Origin: PMG-095 sp049324695
GTDB taxonomy: Bacteria > Myxococcota_A > Polyangia > Polyangiales > Polyangiaceae
Assembly: GCA_049324695.1 (NCBI GenBank)
Contig: JBMOMJ010000036.1
Location: forward strand, 1 to 64,000
Direction of reading: 5' to 3'
DNA: 64,000 nt
Shown here: positions 41,272 to 50,011 of the stretch, one piece after another
Layout of the letters: every line of letters begins with the position of its first letter
Position numbering within the stretch: position 1 is the stretch's first letter
Notes under the pieces: model-generated
Told to the model about the DNA's origin: nothing
Database searches by the model: none
The model's input: the letters and a program-made list of their open reading frames with translations, nothing else
Program-made: the position numbers and the translations under genes

Positions 41272-43110
41272 ATGCTGCGATCCTGCCTGCCGCTTGCCGC
41301 CTTCTTTCTGGCGAGCACGGCGTCTGCCGCGACACTCTCCTGGGAACAGGCCGAAGTGGCGGAGGCGTGCCTTTCACCTGCGTCGGTCGAACGCCAAGTC
41401 GAAGCGCGTCTCGGTCGCAGGTTGACCGAGCTCGATGCCACGCGCGCGCTGCGAGTTCGCGTCGAGCCACGCGGCAAAAGTTGGGTGGCGCGCATCGAAA
41501 TGCGTGACCGTGAAGGTTCGGTGCTCGGCCGGCGCGTACTCACCCTGAGCGACGACCCTTGCCAGCAGCTCGAAGGCTTCGTGGCGCTCGCGCTAGCGTT
41601 GATGATCGATCCAGAATCGGCGCTGTTGCCCGAACCAACGCCGCCGGAAGCATCTGCGCCTCCGCCCTCGCTCGAAAGTGAGACACCCGCGCGCGCCGAG
41701 GAGCCTGCTCCGGAACCGGCAGCGGTGCCGCCGCCTGATTTCGCAACCGTTTCGGGTTCCGGCAAAACGACGGTTTATCTCTATCCGGCCGTGTTGCCGT
41801 TGGATCTTTCGAGGAATTGGCCACGCGGAGTCGCGGCGCAGGCGACCGCACGCCTCGCCGAGCGGCTGTTTGCGCATCGCTTATTGCAACGCGAAGTTTA
41901 CACCATCGTAGAGGCGCCCACGCATTTCGACACCATGCGCGACGCCGAATCCTGGGTGCGCGACGCGCGAGAGCGAAGCCCGAAGCCGCTGATGACTGCG
42001 AATGGCCCTGCCAAGCCTCCGGACTTCGCTCTGATTTGGCACGTCCAGGAACTCACGCTGCAAGATGGTTACGACTATAGCCTCGGCACACGAGCGCGCG
42101 TGACGGCGGTCGGCTTGCGTTTGCGTGTGGTCGGCGTCGACTTTCAGCGCAAGCGCGAGCTCGAATCGATCGAAGTGAAGACCGGTTTCTCCATCGAGGG
42201 CAGCCGGCGTGACGAGGCGCTGCGCAAGTTCGCACTCCAGCTTGCGTTGGAAAAGGCAGCCGATCAACTTTTGGACGCGCTGCGTCCAGAGCCGGCGTTT
42301 CGCATTCGTCCGCGCGTGGTCGAGGATCGCGATCCACACGTGGAGCTTCCTTCGTTGCGCGGCGTTGGCGCGGGCGATCGCTTCGAGTTCGAAGACGAAA
42401 ACGGCAAGCGCTCCGGCTACGCCAGCGTTTACGATGTCGAGGCAGGGCGGGCACGCCTGAGTGTGCTCGATCGCGGCCGCGGCGAACGCGTCGTGCTGCT
42501 CGCCAAAGCGCGGCGCACCGTGCACTCGGTGGCGGTGCAAGGCAACTATCGTTTTGCCTACGCTGAGCCGAGTGCCAGCGATGTCGCGCGAGCGGCCGAT
42601 ACGATGCGCAGCACGAGATTTTTCGGCGCCGGAACCGAGCTGGGTCTCGATTGGAAGATATGGCGCGAGCCGGCGAGCGGTTCGCGGTTTCGCACGTTGC
42701 TGGAGCTCGGCTGGACTTTCATTGCGTCGCGTAACCTTGCGCTCAGTTGGGAAGCGAAAGGTGGCATTGGTTATGAAGTGCCGCTCATCCCTGCGATCGG
42801 TTTGGGTGCGACGCCCTTCGCGGCGCTCGGCGGCATGTGGATCCGCGGTACCCTCGGTCCGGACGACAGCAGCGAGCGCTATGCAAAACTCGACGGCCTT
42901 TTGGGCGCCACCGGCAACGTCGGCGTGCAGCTCGAGTTCTATCGCCTGTTTGGTGATTTCTCGCCGCTTGCGCTGGCACAATTCCAATATGTATTGCCGC
43001 TGCTTTCGGGCTCATCACGCAGCGAGTTCGTTGACGACCGCTATCCGGACTTGCATGCGCTAGGCGTGCATCTCGGCTGTGTTTGGCGCCCGGCGGACTA
43101 CCCGAATTGA
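41272..43110 (+). CDS. Large exported protein of unknown function
   Basis: 612 residues. Signal peptide MLRSCLPLAAFFLASTASA. Residues 20-110 form a small domain with a Cys pair, then a Pro/Glu-rich linker (about 118-160). A middle region (about 165-340) resembles a lipid- or ligand-binding alpha/beta unit, and a C-terminal part (about 420-610) has outer-membrane-like strands (FRTLLELGWTFIASRNLALS, YEVPLIPAIGLGATPFAALG). No family recognised. Divergent from the sigma operon and followed 42 nt later by a lipoprotein gene, probably co-transcribed. Confidence 0.8.
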   Translation: MLRSCLPLAAFFLASTASAATLSWEQAEVAEACLSPASVERQVEARLGRRLTELDATRALRVRVEPRGKSWVARIEMRDREGSVLGRRVLTLSDDPCQQLEGFVALALALMIDPESALLPEPTPPEASAPPPSLESETPARAEEPAPEPAAVPPPDFATVSGSGKTTVYLYPAVLPLDLSRNWPRGVAAQATARLAERLFAHRLLQREVYTIVEAPTHFDTMRDAESWVRDARERSPKPLMTANGPAKPPDFALIWHVQELTLQDGYDYSLGTRARVTAVGLRLRVVGVDFQRKRELESIEVKTGFSIEGSRRDEALRKFALQLALEKAADQLLDALRPEPAFRIRPRVVEDRDPHVELPSLRGVGAGDRFEFEDENGKRSGYASVYDVEAGRARLSVLDRGRGERVVLLAKARRTVHSVAVQGNYRFAYAEPSASDVARAADTMRSTRFFGAGTELGLDWKIWREPASGSRFRTLLELGWTFIASRNLALSWEAKGGIGYEVPLIPAIGLGATPFAALGGMWIRGTLGPDDSSERYAKLDGLLGATGNVGVQLEFYRLFGDFSPLALAQFQYVLPLLSGSSRSEFVDDRYPDLHALGVHLGCVWRPADYPN

Positions 43111-43152
43111 ATCGTTTCGATCTTCGGCATTTCGAATCACACTAGGATCTTC

Positions 43153-43875
43153 ATGCAATCTTGGCGAATCAAAGCGTGCTCATTGGTTCTTTCGCTGGCT
43201 CTCGGCGGCTGCGGCGGGGGCGCTTACGTGAGCTCGGAGCGACAGGTGCTGCCGAGCTTTCAAGTCGGCCAGTTCGAAAAGAAGCGCTTGTTCATCGCGC
43301 CTTACTCCGTGAAAGTGCTCGACCCCGAACGCGCGGTGCCGCTCGAACGCGACCAAATGAAGGAGCTTGCCAGGGCTTACAAGGATCGCGATCCGAACCG
43401 CGCGGCTCTGAAAGCCTTCTATTCGATGGGCGCTGACGGCGCGCGCGACAAACTCAAAGATCTCGGCCTCGACCTCGGCGTCGTCGATCTGCCGAACGGG
43501 CGCTGGCACGACTACTTCGAGGACAACGAGCGCTTCTTGAACGTGACGGTCGACGGCAAGCTGCGTTATCAAGTTCCCGACCAGAAGCTCTTGAACGACC
43601 TCGGGGTGCAGGCCGACTTCGTCGTGGTGCTGGGCGCGCTCGCGTATTCGATGACACACGTTTACCAAAGGACTGGGAACGTTTCACACACGAGTCACAG
43701 TGCCGACTTCGAAGGTCGCTTCTTGGTCTGGGACTACGCTGGCTCGCAGGTGCTGGCCGAGGGAAAGATCGAGAGCAGCGTGGGTACGCGCCGCGAAGCT
43801 TCCAAGGAGGTGCTGCTCGATCTCGGCCGCGCCATCATCGCGGAAATCGTGTCCAAGCGCCCGTTTCGAGGGTGA
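43153..43875 (+). CDS. Lipoprotein of unknown function
   Basis: 240 residues. Signal MQSWRIKACSLVLSLALGGC (Cys 20), then about 215 residues of mixed alpha/beta structure with no low-complexity linker, unlike most lipoproteins here. The end KEVLLDLGRAIIAEIVSKRP and the interior QADFVVVLGALAYSMTHVY recall proteins that sum up an envelope component, but no family is recognised. Lies 42 nt after the exported protein gene and 18 nt before the zinc transporter. Confidence 0.8.
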   Translation: MQSWRIKACSLVLSLALGGCGGGAYVSSERQVLPSFQVGQFEKKRLFIAPYSVKVLDPERAVPLERDQMKELARAYKDRDPNRAALKAFYSMGADGARDKLKDLGLDLGVVDLPNGRWHDYFEDNERFLNVTVDGKLRYQVPDQKLLNDLGVQADFVVVLGALAYSMTHVYQRTGNVSHTSHSADFEGRFLVWDYAGSQVLAEGKIESSVGTRREASKEVLLDLGRAIIAEIVSKRPFRG

Positions 43876-43878
43876 CCA

Positions 43879-43887
43879 TGCTAAATT
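43879..43887 (+). promoter_or_regulatory. Extended -10 promoter, probably leaderless
   Basis: TGCTAAATT ends 6 nt before GTG 43894 of the zinc transporter gene; it lies directly behind the upstream stop and there is no Shine-Dalgarno sequence. Confidence 0.45.
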
Positions 43888-43893
43888 GCCGGC

Positions 43894-44946
43894 GTGAGCT
43901 CGAAGTCACGCGACGATGCCGGTCATCACCATCACGATGGGGGTCATGGTGGCCACGGCGCACACGGAGGGCACGGCGGGCATGGCGCACACGGGGGGCA
44001 TGGCGGGCACGGCGCGCATGGCGGGCACGGGCACTCTCATGGACACGGCGGTGCTGCCGTGCGCGCGCTGGTTTTGGCGTTGGTCGCGACGGCCTGCTTC
44101 ATGTTGGTCGAAGCCGCCGTCGGTTTGTGGACTGGGAGCCTAGCTCTCCTCGCGGACGCTGGTCACATGTTGGCCGACGCTGGCGCACTGGCGCTCGCGT
44201 TGGCTGCGCAAAGCTTCGCCAGCCGTCCACGCACCGAGCGCAGTACCTTCGGCTTTCGTCGTGCCGAGGTGCTCGCTGCCTTCGTGAACGGCATGGCTCT
44301 CGCGGGCGTTGCGGTGCTCATCATCAAAGAGGCCATCGAGCGTTGGTTATCGCCGCGCAGCATCAACGGCAATGCCATCCTGCTCACGGCGTTCTTCGGC
44401 TTGTGCGTCAACCTCCTGGTCGCCGCCATTCTGATGCGCGGCCAAAAAGAAAACATCAACCTGCGCGCCGCGTTTGCTCACGTGCTGAGCGATGCGCTGG
44501 GTTCGGTCGGCGCCATGCTCGCCGGTGTCAGCGTGATGTGGTGGGGTTGGTACCGCGCTGATCCACTACTCTCCGCGTTGATTGCCGTGCTCGTTGCCGT
44601 GAGCGGCTTTCGCATTTTGAAAGAGACCGCCGCGATTCTGCTCGAAGCAGCGCCAGCGCATCTCGATGTTGCTGCCATCGAGCGCACGATCCTCGAGTGC
44701 GACGGTGTTGCCGAGGTTCACGACCTCCACGTCTGGCGCATTTCAGAACGCTTCGACACGCTAACTGCTCACGTCGTGCTCGAACGCGGCAAGCACGGCA
44801 CGGATGTCTGCCGCCACGTCGCCGATCAACTAAAAAGCGTCTACGGGCTCGAGCACGTCACGATCCAGCCCGAGTCACCGCGCCCCGACGACCTCGTGAA
44901 CCTGCGCCGAAGCCGCGACGGCGCGCCGTTGCGCAACGTCGGCTGA
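43894..44946 (+). CDS. Cation diffusion facilitator (zinc efflux, CzcD/ZitB type)
   Basis: 350 residues. N-terminal 55 residues are His/Gly repeats (HHHH, then units of GGHGAHGGHG about three to four times, then HSHGHGG), encoded by a near-perfect tandem repeat of about 30 bp. Six transmembrane helices follow. The transport-site HxxxD pairs are HMLAD (TM2) and HVLSD (TM5), the His-Asp combination that favours zinc. The C-terminal cytosolic ferredoxin-like domain has EVHDLHVWRIS and HVTIQ. GTG start. The long His tract could buffer or sense zinc. Confidence 0.95.
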   Translation: MSSKSRDDAGHHHHDGGHGGHGAHGGHGGHGAHGGHGGHGAHGGHGHSHGHGGAAVRALVLALVATACFMLVEAAVGLWTGSLALLADAGHMLADAGALALALAAQSFASRPRTERSTFGFRRAEVLAAFVNGMALAGVAVLIIKEAIERWLSPRSINGNAILLTAFFGLCVNLLVAAILMRGQKENINLRAAFAHVLSDALGSVGAMLAGVSVMWWGWYRADPLLSALIAVLVAVSGFRILKETAAILLEAAPAHLDVAAIERTILECDGVAEVHDLHVWRISERFDTLTAHVVLERGKHGTDVCRHVADQLKSVYGLEHVTIQPESPRPDDLVNLRRSRDGAPLRNVG

Positions 44947-44980
44947 TTGCAGCGAGGCCGGCGCGCGCATAAACTGGTGC

Positions 44981-46147
44981 GTGTTGGCGCGCCGGGTCGT
45001 CATCATTTGTCCGTTCGCAGCTGTGGCAGTCGCGAGCCTCTTCTGGCTACGCCCGACGCAAACGCCTACCCGACGAGTCCTCGCAACCACGGACGACGCT
45101 CGAGAAGCTATCGTTTTGCCAGCCTCGCAAGAACCCGCGCCGCGCGTCAGAGACGAAGGCGTCGATGCCGGGTTGTCTCCGTCTGCGCAGCTCGAGGTTA
45201 CGCGTACTCGTGTTTTGTGGGTAGACGCGGGCATCGCGCCTGCAGCCGATACCGTCGCACGGCCATCAGATGCGCTGCAAACTCCGCGGGGCTCCGGCGG
45301 CTCCGGCGGTGCCAACGCCGTCGTAGCGCGTGGTTCCGGCGGCGCACGCGGCGCAAGCGCTTCGAGGAAGCAGCATTCACGCGCTACGGGATTGCGCATT
45401 TGGTCCCAACCAGGGTTGTGTGCAACCTCCTCCGAATCAACAGCGGTTCGGCAAACCTTGCTGGAGCGCTTTCGTTCTATCGACGCTGGCAAGCAAGGGC
45501 GGTTCTACATCGATCCGCGCCTTCCCGAAGATGCTCAGCTGGGAGTCGCCCGCGAATTGGATCGCGCCGAGCTCGTGATGTCCGGTCACCTCAAGATCAC
45601 ACCGCCGCGACCCGACACGTTCGTGTACTTCGACGCCGAGCTGCTTCAAAGCTCAGCTTGTGTGAACCGCGCCGTCGCTGCGTACTACGATGGCGCTTTG
45701 CACGTTGTCGCGAATGATCCCGATCTTCCCGCAAGCGTGCTTCACGAGTATGCACACCACGCGCTCATGTCGATGGGCATGCGCGGACCAGCTTGGGCAC
45801 AAGAGGGTTTGGCCATGCACTTGGCTGGCGAGCGCTGGTGGCTCGCCCCATCACGGCTTCAAAGAGTAGCCCGCTCTCCGTTCTCCCTCGACGACATGGA
45901 CCAATCCATCCCATACAAGCTCAAAGAGGAAGAAGCAGTTTCGTTTTATGTGCAGGCGGCGCTGATGGTCGCTTGCCTGCTCGATCGAATGCAGAGCGAC
46001 CTGGCGAGTATGGCTCGGGCGCTGCGCTCGCCGGCCACGTCCTCCGAGGCTGCAGATTGGCTTGCGGCGGCGAGCGACGTGGCTCAGCCAGCCTCCCTGC
46101 GCGACTGCATGCGAGAGCTGAACGGCGCTGCACCGCTCATGAAATGA
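44981..46147 (+). CDS. Membrane-anchored gluzincin-like metalloprotease
   Basis: 388 residues. N-terminal signal anchor (VVIICPFAAVAVASLFWL), a Ser/Gly/Ala linker to about residue 135, then a zinc-protease-like domain. The HExxH motif is in SVLHEYAHHALM (about 257), and the third ligand Glu is expected in WAQEGLAMHLAGE about 20 residues later. This HExxH plus WxxEG arrangement is found in peptidase_MA-like and other gluzincins. Several Cys suggest an exported location. GTG start at 44981 with TAAACT 5 nt upstream. Substrate unknown. Confidence 0.82.
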   Translation: MLARRVVIICPFAAVAVASLFWLRPTQTPTRRVLATTDDAREAIVLPASQEPAPRVRDEGVDAGLSPSAQLEVTRTRVLWVDAGIAPAADTVARPSDALQTPRGSGGSGGANAVVARGSGGARGASASRKQHSRATGLRIWSQPGLCATSSESTAVRQTLLERFRSIDAGKQGRFYIDPRLPEDAQLGVARELDRAELVMSGHLKITPPRPDTFVYFDAELLQSSACVNRAVAAYYDGALHVVANDPDLPASVLHEYAHHALMSMGMRGPAWAQEGLAMHLAGERWWLAPSRLQRVARSPFSLDDMDQSIPYKLKEEEAVSFYVQAALMVACLLDRMQSDLASMARALRSPATSSEAADWLAAASDVAQPASLRDCMRELNGAAPLMK

Positions 46148-46172
46148 GCGCCTCCCCGCGTGGCGTTTGGCG

Positions 46173-46181
46173 TGATACGCT
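46173..46181 (+). promoter_or_regulatory. Extended -10 promoter, probably leaderless
   Basis: TGATACGCT ends 9 nt before ATG 46191 of the gene upstream of pspA, with no Shine-Dalgarno sequence. Confidence 0.4.
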
Positions 46182-46190
46182 CCGCGGCGC

Positions 46191-46583
46191 ATGATACAGG
46201 TGGCCCAAGACTTGGAAGGCTTTCTCGGACGGCTGGAGCGGCCGTTCGAGCGTGCGGCATCGGGGACCTACGTGCTGCGCATGGGAGCTGGTGGCGCTTT
46301 GGTCGCGCTCCGGCTCGAACCGCCAGTGCTGGTTATTCGCGCAGAGATCGGGCGGGTTCCGAGCGGAGCCGACGCCAGCCGATCGCTCTATAAGAAGCTG
46401 CTCGAGCTCAACGCGAGCGCACTCGTGCACGCCTCGTTCGGCCTGGAGGGTGACCAAATCGTGCTCGCTGCCGCGCTCGAGCTCACGAGCCTCGATTTGA
46501 ACGAGCTCGAAGCCGTGCTGTCCGACATCGATTTGGCCCTTGCCGAACACGTTTCCACGCTGCACGAGTTGGTCAAGAGCTGA
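46191..46583 (+). CDS. Small YbjN/CesT-like protein upstream of pspA
   Basis: 130 residues, alpha/beta. MIQVAQDLEGFLGRLERPFE, then strands TYVLRMGAGGALVALRLEPP and VLVIRAEIGRVP, helix SRSLYKKLLELNASALVHAS and FGLEGDQIVLAAALEL. The order helix, three strands, helix, strands, helix matches the type III secretion chaperone/YbjN fold. These small proteins bind partners as dimers. Only 21 nt before pspA, so a role in the membrane-stress response is inferred. Confidence 0.7.
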   Translation: MIQVAQDLEGFLGRLERPFERAASGTYVLRMGAGGALVALRLEPPVLVIRAEIGRVPSGADASRSLYKKLLELNASALVHASFGLEGDQIVLAAALELTSLDLNELEAVLSDIDLALAEHVSTLHELVKS

Positions 46584-46604
46584 ACGGCCCACTTCGGGGA
46601 ACCC

Positions 46605-47423
46605 ATGGGAATTTTTTCGAGACTCGCCGCGCTTCTCAAAGCCAACATCAACGATCTGATCAATCGCTCGGAAGATCCCGAGAAGATGCTCAATCAGATT
46701 GTCATCGACATGGGCGAACAGCTCATCGAAGCGCGCAAGCAGGTTGCCGCCAGCATTGCGGACGAGAAGCGCCTCGAGAAACAAGCGCAAGAAGAAGGCG
46801 CCAAGGCCGCCGAGTGGGAGCGCCGCGCCATGCTCGCGGTGCGCGCCGGCGACGAGAACCTCGCCAAGGAAGCGCTCGCGCGTAAGAAAGAGCACGAGAC
46901 CCTGCGCGTGCAGTTCCAGGACCAGTGGCAGAAGCAAAACCAGGCAGTGGAGCAGCTCAAGCTCGCTCTGCGCGCGCTCAACAACAAGATCGAAGAAGCC
47001 AAGCGTAAGAAGAACCTGCTCATCGCGCGCAAGAAGCGGGCGGAAGCGCAGAAGGCAATTTCGGAGACCATGAGCGGGCTGCGCAACGCCAGCGCGTTCG
47101 AGGCCTTCGATCGCATGGCGGGCAACATCGAGCGCATGGAGGCGGAAGCCGAGGCAGCTTCGGAGCTCCACGAGCAATTCACCGGCGACACACTCGCGCA
47201 CAAGTTCCACGAGCTCGAGTCCACACACGGCGTCGACGAGGATCTCCTGGCGCTGAAGCGCAAGATGGGCTTGGCCCCGCCGGAGCCGCCCCCCGCTGCA
47301 GCCCCGCCTGTGCGCGTCGAAAATGCCCCTGCGGGAGTCGACGCGGCAGAGCAAGAAGAGCTGGCGCGCGCACTCGCGGAGCTCGACGCTGAACAAAATG
47401 AACCGCTTCGCATGAAGCGGTAG
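46605..47423 (+). CDS. pspA: PspA/IM30 family membrane-stress protein
   Basis: 272 residues. N-terminal amphipathic helix MGIFSRLAALLKANINDLIN, followed by the long coiled coil that forms ESCRT-III-like assemblies (about 25-190) with EDPEKMLNQIVIDMGEQL, the family landmark. The last 55 residues are a Pro/Ala linker and a short acidic helix (EQEELARALAELDAE) that classical PspA lacks. It should bind and stabilise the inner membrane. Encoded just after the small YbjN/CesT-like gene; no PspF or PspBC is in the window, so control must differ from E. coli. Confidence 0.92.
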   Translation: MGIFSRLAALLKANINDLINRSEDPEKMLNQIVIDMGEQLIEARKQVAASIADEKRLEKQAQEEGAKAAEWERRAMLAVRAGDENLAKEALARKKEHETLRVQFQDQWQKQNQAVEQLKLALRALNNKIEEAKRKKNLLIARKKRAEAQKAISETMSGLRNASAFEAFDRMAGNIERMEAEAEAASELHEQFTGDTLAHKFHELESTHGVDEDLLALKRKMGLAPPEPPPAAAPPVRVENAPAGVDAAEQEELARALAELDAEQNEPLRMKR

Positions 47424-47443
47424 TCAGCCTTGCACACGGCTGA
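47403..47443 (+). terminator. Two stem-loops at the end of pspA
   Basis: CCGCTTC-GCAT-GAAGCGG (47403-47420) is a perfect 7-bp stem ending at the TAG stop. TCAGCC-(8 nt)-GGCTGA (47424-47443) follows directly and is trailed by AAAAG. Likely transcription end without a U-tract. Confidence 0.4.
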
Positions 47444-47536
47444 AAAGTTGTAGCGAATGGCGCTGTGCTGCGTGTGCATTCCAGTCGGCCAGCCGCGCGC
47501 AGCGCATGTTATAGAGCGGCTGCTTTGAGGACACCG

Positions 47537-49477
47537 ATGCGATACCTGGGGCTGGGACTGAGTCTGAGTCTCGCGATGGCCTTCTCTCTCGGTGCGCCAC
47601 ACGCGCACGCTGCGGGTCGTTGGTTCGTCGCCGAGCCGCGTCAGGGCGAAAAGATTCGCATCGACGGCGATCTGCGCGAGTGGCCCGCCAAGATGACCAT
47701 CCTCGGCGAGTCCCACGATGGCAGCTCCTTCGACGCACGCGCCGTGATTGGCTACGACGACGCAAACGTCTACTTGGCGCTGCGCGTCGCCGACAAGCGC
47801 ATCGCACGCACCGCTCAAGGCAGCGAAAGCGAAGATCACGCCACGTTGACGATCGCCTTTCCGCGCGGCCGCGGCGAGTACTCCACCTATCCCGTCGAAA
47901 TCTTCCCCGGTAGCCCCGGCAAGTTGCCAGCTCTGGTAAAGCTCGGCGGCAAGGCGGTCAGCGGTGCGAAGGCGGTCGAAAACCCCGGCGACAAAGAGCT
48001 CCTGCTCGAAGCGCAAATTCCCTGGTCAGCGTTTCCGGAAGCCGGAAAAACGCGCGTCGGTTTGCGTGCCGCGGTGAGCTACACCAACGCCGACAGCCCT
48101 GGCTCCGTGAAAGGCGTGGTGTCCACAGCCAGCGGCAAAGGTCCGCGCGGCCTTGGCGCGCTCCTACTCGAATCGGAGCAAGGCCTCGCCGAGCTGCTCA
48201 AAGACAAAGGTTTGCCCGACATGCCAGCGCGCGAAGCGTTCGGCAACGTCAGCGGCGACGGCATGCTCGAGCGCGTCGCCGTGTTCGGCCCCTACCTCAC
48301 AATCAGCGGACCGCGCTTTCGCGGTGGCAAAGAGTTCTACTTCGCCGAGCTCGGCGTGAGCGGCGCGGACATGGTGCAAAAGCTCCAGCTCGTCGACTTC
48401 GACGGCGACGGCCGCCACGAAATCGTCATTCGCAAACGCTTCGGCGCTTCCGACAAGTATCGCGAGGTGCTCGAAGTCACCAAAATCGGCCGCGACGACG
48501 CGCCCTTCGTCACCTTTTCGCACGAAGTCGGAATCAAAACTCCGGACGGCTCGATCACCAACAAAGTCAAAGTCGACGACTCTGGCATCGAAGTTTCGCA
48601 AGGCGACTCCGACGGCTTCGAACCCGACAGCTACAACGAACCGCTCCCCGGCGGTAACACGCTGTCTGCGCTCTTGCCCTGGGAGTCCGTCGCCAGCCGC
48701 AGCTACAAGTGGCAAGGCAACGGCTTCGTCAAATCCGGCGAAGAAAAGCAAACCCCCAAAGCCAGCAAAGAAGGCAGCAGCAAACCGGCTTCACGCAAAC
48801 GCGGCCCCAGCAGCGACGACAGCACGCCGCAACCACCTCCACCGCGGCCCCCCAGCGCTGACGAACTTCTCGATCGCGTCTACGCCCTCTACAAGAAAGA
48901 TCGCGCTGTGGGCGGCGGTCGCGCGCGCTTCGACTTCGTCACCGATGTCGCGGGCGACAGCGCTCCTGAACGCGTCGTCGTTCACGACAAAGACATCGTC
49001 GTCTTCGGCAAAGGCTTTCGCTCCGGCACCAGTTACACCTTCATCACTGTCGGCGTCTCTGATCCCAAAGACATTCTCGACGCCACCGCGCGCGACCTCA
49101 CTGGCGACGGCAAAGCCGAAATCGTCCTGCGCGCCGTCATGCGCGCCAAAGCCAGCAAAGAACTCGGCGGCGACACCATCGATCGCCACGCGCTCCTCGT
49201 TTACTCCGTCAGCGGAGACAAACTCGTACGTGTTTTCGCCGCTGAAACCGGCCGCAGCCTTGGCAAAAACCAAATCCTTGGCGCCGTCGCCTTCGAACCC
49301 AGCGCCAAAGGCATCCGCATCGAACTCCGCCCCGGTCGTGCTCTCGGCTGGACCGAAAACAGCTACCCATTCCCGCAAGACACCACCACGGCTGGCGGCC
49401 TCGAACCGTTGCTCCTTCCATGGACTGGCGGCAAACGCAGCTACCGCTTCAACGGCACCGCCTTCGTGCGCGAATAG
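47537..49477 (+). CDS. Exported protein with CBM9-like N-terminus and repeated C-terminal domains
   Basis: 646 residues. Signal peptide MRYLGLGLSLSLAMAFSLGA, cleaved near AHA. Residues 30-200 resemble DOMON/CBM9-like modules (IDGDLREWPAKM, VIGYDDANVYLALRVADKRI, EAQIPWSAF). Two related later modules at about 210-400 and 460-640 each contain a calcium-loop-like segment (VDFDGDGRHEIVIR; ARDLTGDGKAEIVLRA), as in FG-GAP or dockerin-like repeats, separated by a Ser/Pro/Lys linker. Probably a periplasmic or surface protein. Start ATG 47537 with TGAGG 6 nt upstream. Synonymous codon use becomes C-ending and repetitive in the last 700 bases. Confidence 0.82.
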   Translation: MRYLGLGLSLSLAMAFSLGAPHAHAAGRWFVAEPRQGEKIRIDGDLREWPAKMTILGESHDGSSFDARAVIGYDDANVYLALRVADKRIARTAQGSESEDHATLTIAFPRGRGEYSTYPVEIFPGSPGKLPALVKLGGKAVSGAKAVENPGDKELLLEAQIPWSAFPEAGKTRVGLRAAVSYTNADSPGSVKGVVSTASGKGPRGLGALLLESEQGLAELLKDKGLPDMPAREAFGNVSGDGMLERVAVFGPYLTISGPRFRGGKEFYFAELGVSGADMVQKLQLVDFDGDGRHEIVIRKRFGASDKYREVLEVTKIGRDDAPFVTFSHEVGIKTPDGSITNKVKVDDSGIEVSQGDSDGFEPDSYNEPLPGGNTLSALLPWESVASRSYKWQGNGFVKSGEEKQTPKASKEGSSKPASRKRGPSSDDSTPQPPPPRPPSADELLDRVYALYKKDRAVGGGRARFDFVTDVAGDSAPERVVVHDKDIVVFGKGFRSGTSYTFITVGVSDPKDILDATARDLTGDGKAEIVLRAVMRAKASKELGGDTIDRHALLVYSVSGDKLVRVFAAETGRSLGKNQILGAVAFEPSAKGIRIELRPGRALGWTENSYPFPQDTTTAGGLEPLLLPWTGGKRSYRFNGTAFVRE

Positions 49478-49518
49478 CGCCGCTTGACCCACCTCCCGGA
49501 ATCTGAGACGAGAAAAAC

Positions 49519-49875
49519 ATGGCGATGACCACGACTCCCTCCGGCCTCTCCTTCGAAGACACCGTTCCGGGCAACGGAGCCTCACCGCAAAAAGGCCAAA
49601 CCTGCGTCATGCACTACACGGGCTGGCTTTGGGAAAACGGCAACAAGGGCGCCAAGTTCGACAGCTCCGTCGATCGCGGCACGCCCTTCAAATTCCCGCT
49701 CGGAATGGGCCGCGTCATCAAAGGTTGGGACGAAGGCGTTGCCAGCATGAAAGTTGGTGGCAAGCGCACCTTGCTCATCCCACCAGCACTTGGCTACGGC
49801 GCAGCCGGCGCAGGCGGTGTCATCCCGCCCAACGCCACACTCCTCTTCGAAGTCGAACTCATCGAACTCCGCTGA
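49519..49875 (+). CDS. FKBP-type peptidyl-prolyl isomerase
   Basis: 118 residues, a single FKBP domain without signal peptide. CVMHYTGWLWENGNKGAKFDSS, FKFPLGMGRVIKGWDEGV, KVGGKRTLLIPPALGYGA and IPPNATLLFEVEL carry the residues that line the active-site pocket (Tyr, Phe, Asp, Trp, Tyr, Phe). Cytosolic cis-trans prolyl isomerase and folding helper. It follows the exported protein gene by 41 nt and its stop abuts the 29-bp tandem array. Confidence 0.94.
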   Translation: MAMTTTPSGLSFEDTVPGNGASPQKGQTCVMHYTGWLWENGNKGAKFDSSVDRGTPFKFPLGMGRVIKGWDEGVASMKVGGKRTLLIPPALGYGAAGAGGVIPPNATLLFEVELIELR

Positions 49876-50011
49876 ACGCCGAGCGCGCTCACTCCTTCTC
49901 CTGCACGCCGAGCGCGCTCACTCCTTCTCCTGCACGCCGAGCGCGCTCACTCCTTCTCCTGCACGCCGAACGCGCTCACTCCTTCTCCTGCACGCCGAGC
50001 GCGCTCACTTC
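49876..50011. repeat. 29-bp tandem array between convergent genes
   Basis: Four full units (49876-49904, 49905-49933, 49934-49962, 49963-49991, the last with one change) and a partial fifth. Each unit contains the 10-bp palindrome GAGCGCGCTC. The array begins immediately after the FKBP stop codon and its final partial unit supplies the stop of the minus-strand lipoprotein gene. It may end transcription in both directions. Confidence 0.9.

Noticed and set aside
49876..50011. CRISPR array
   Set aside because: The 29-bp units are directly contiguous with no spacers and no cas genes are present.
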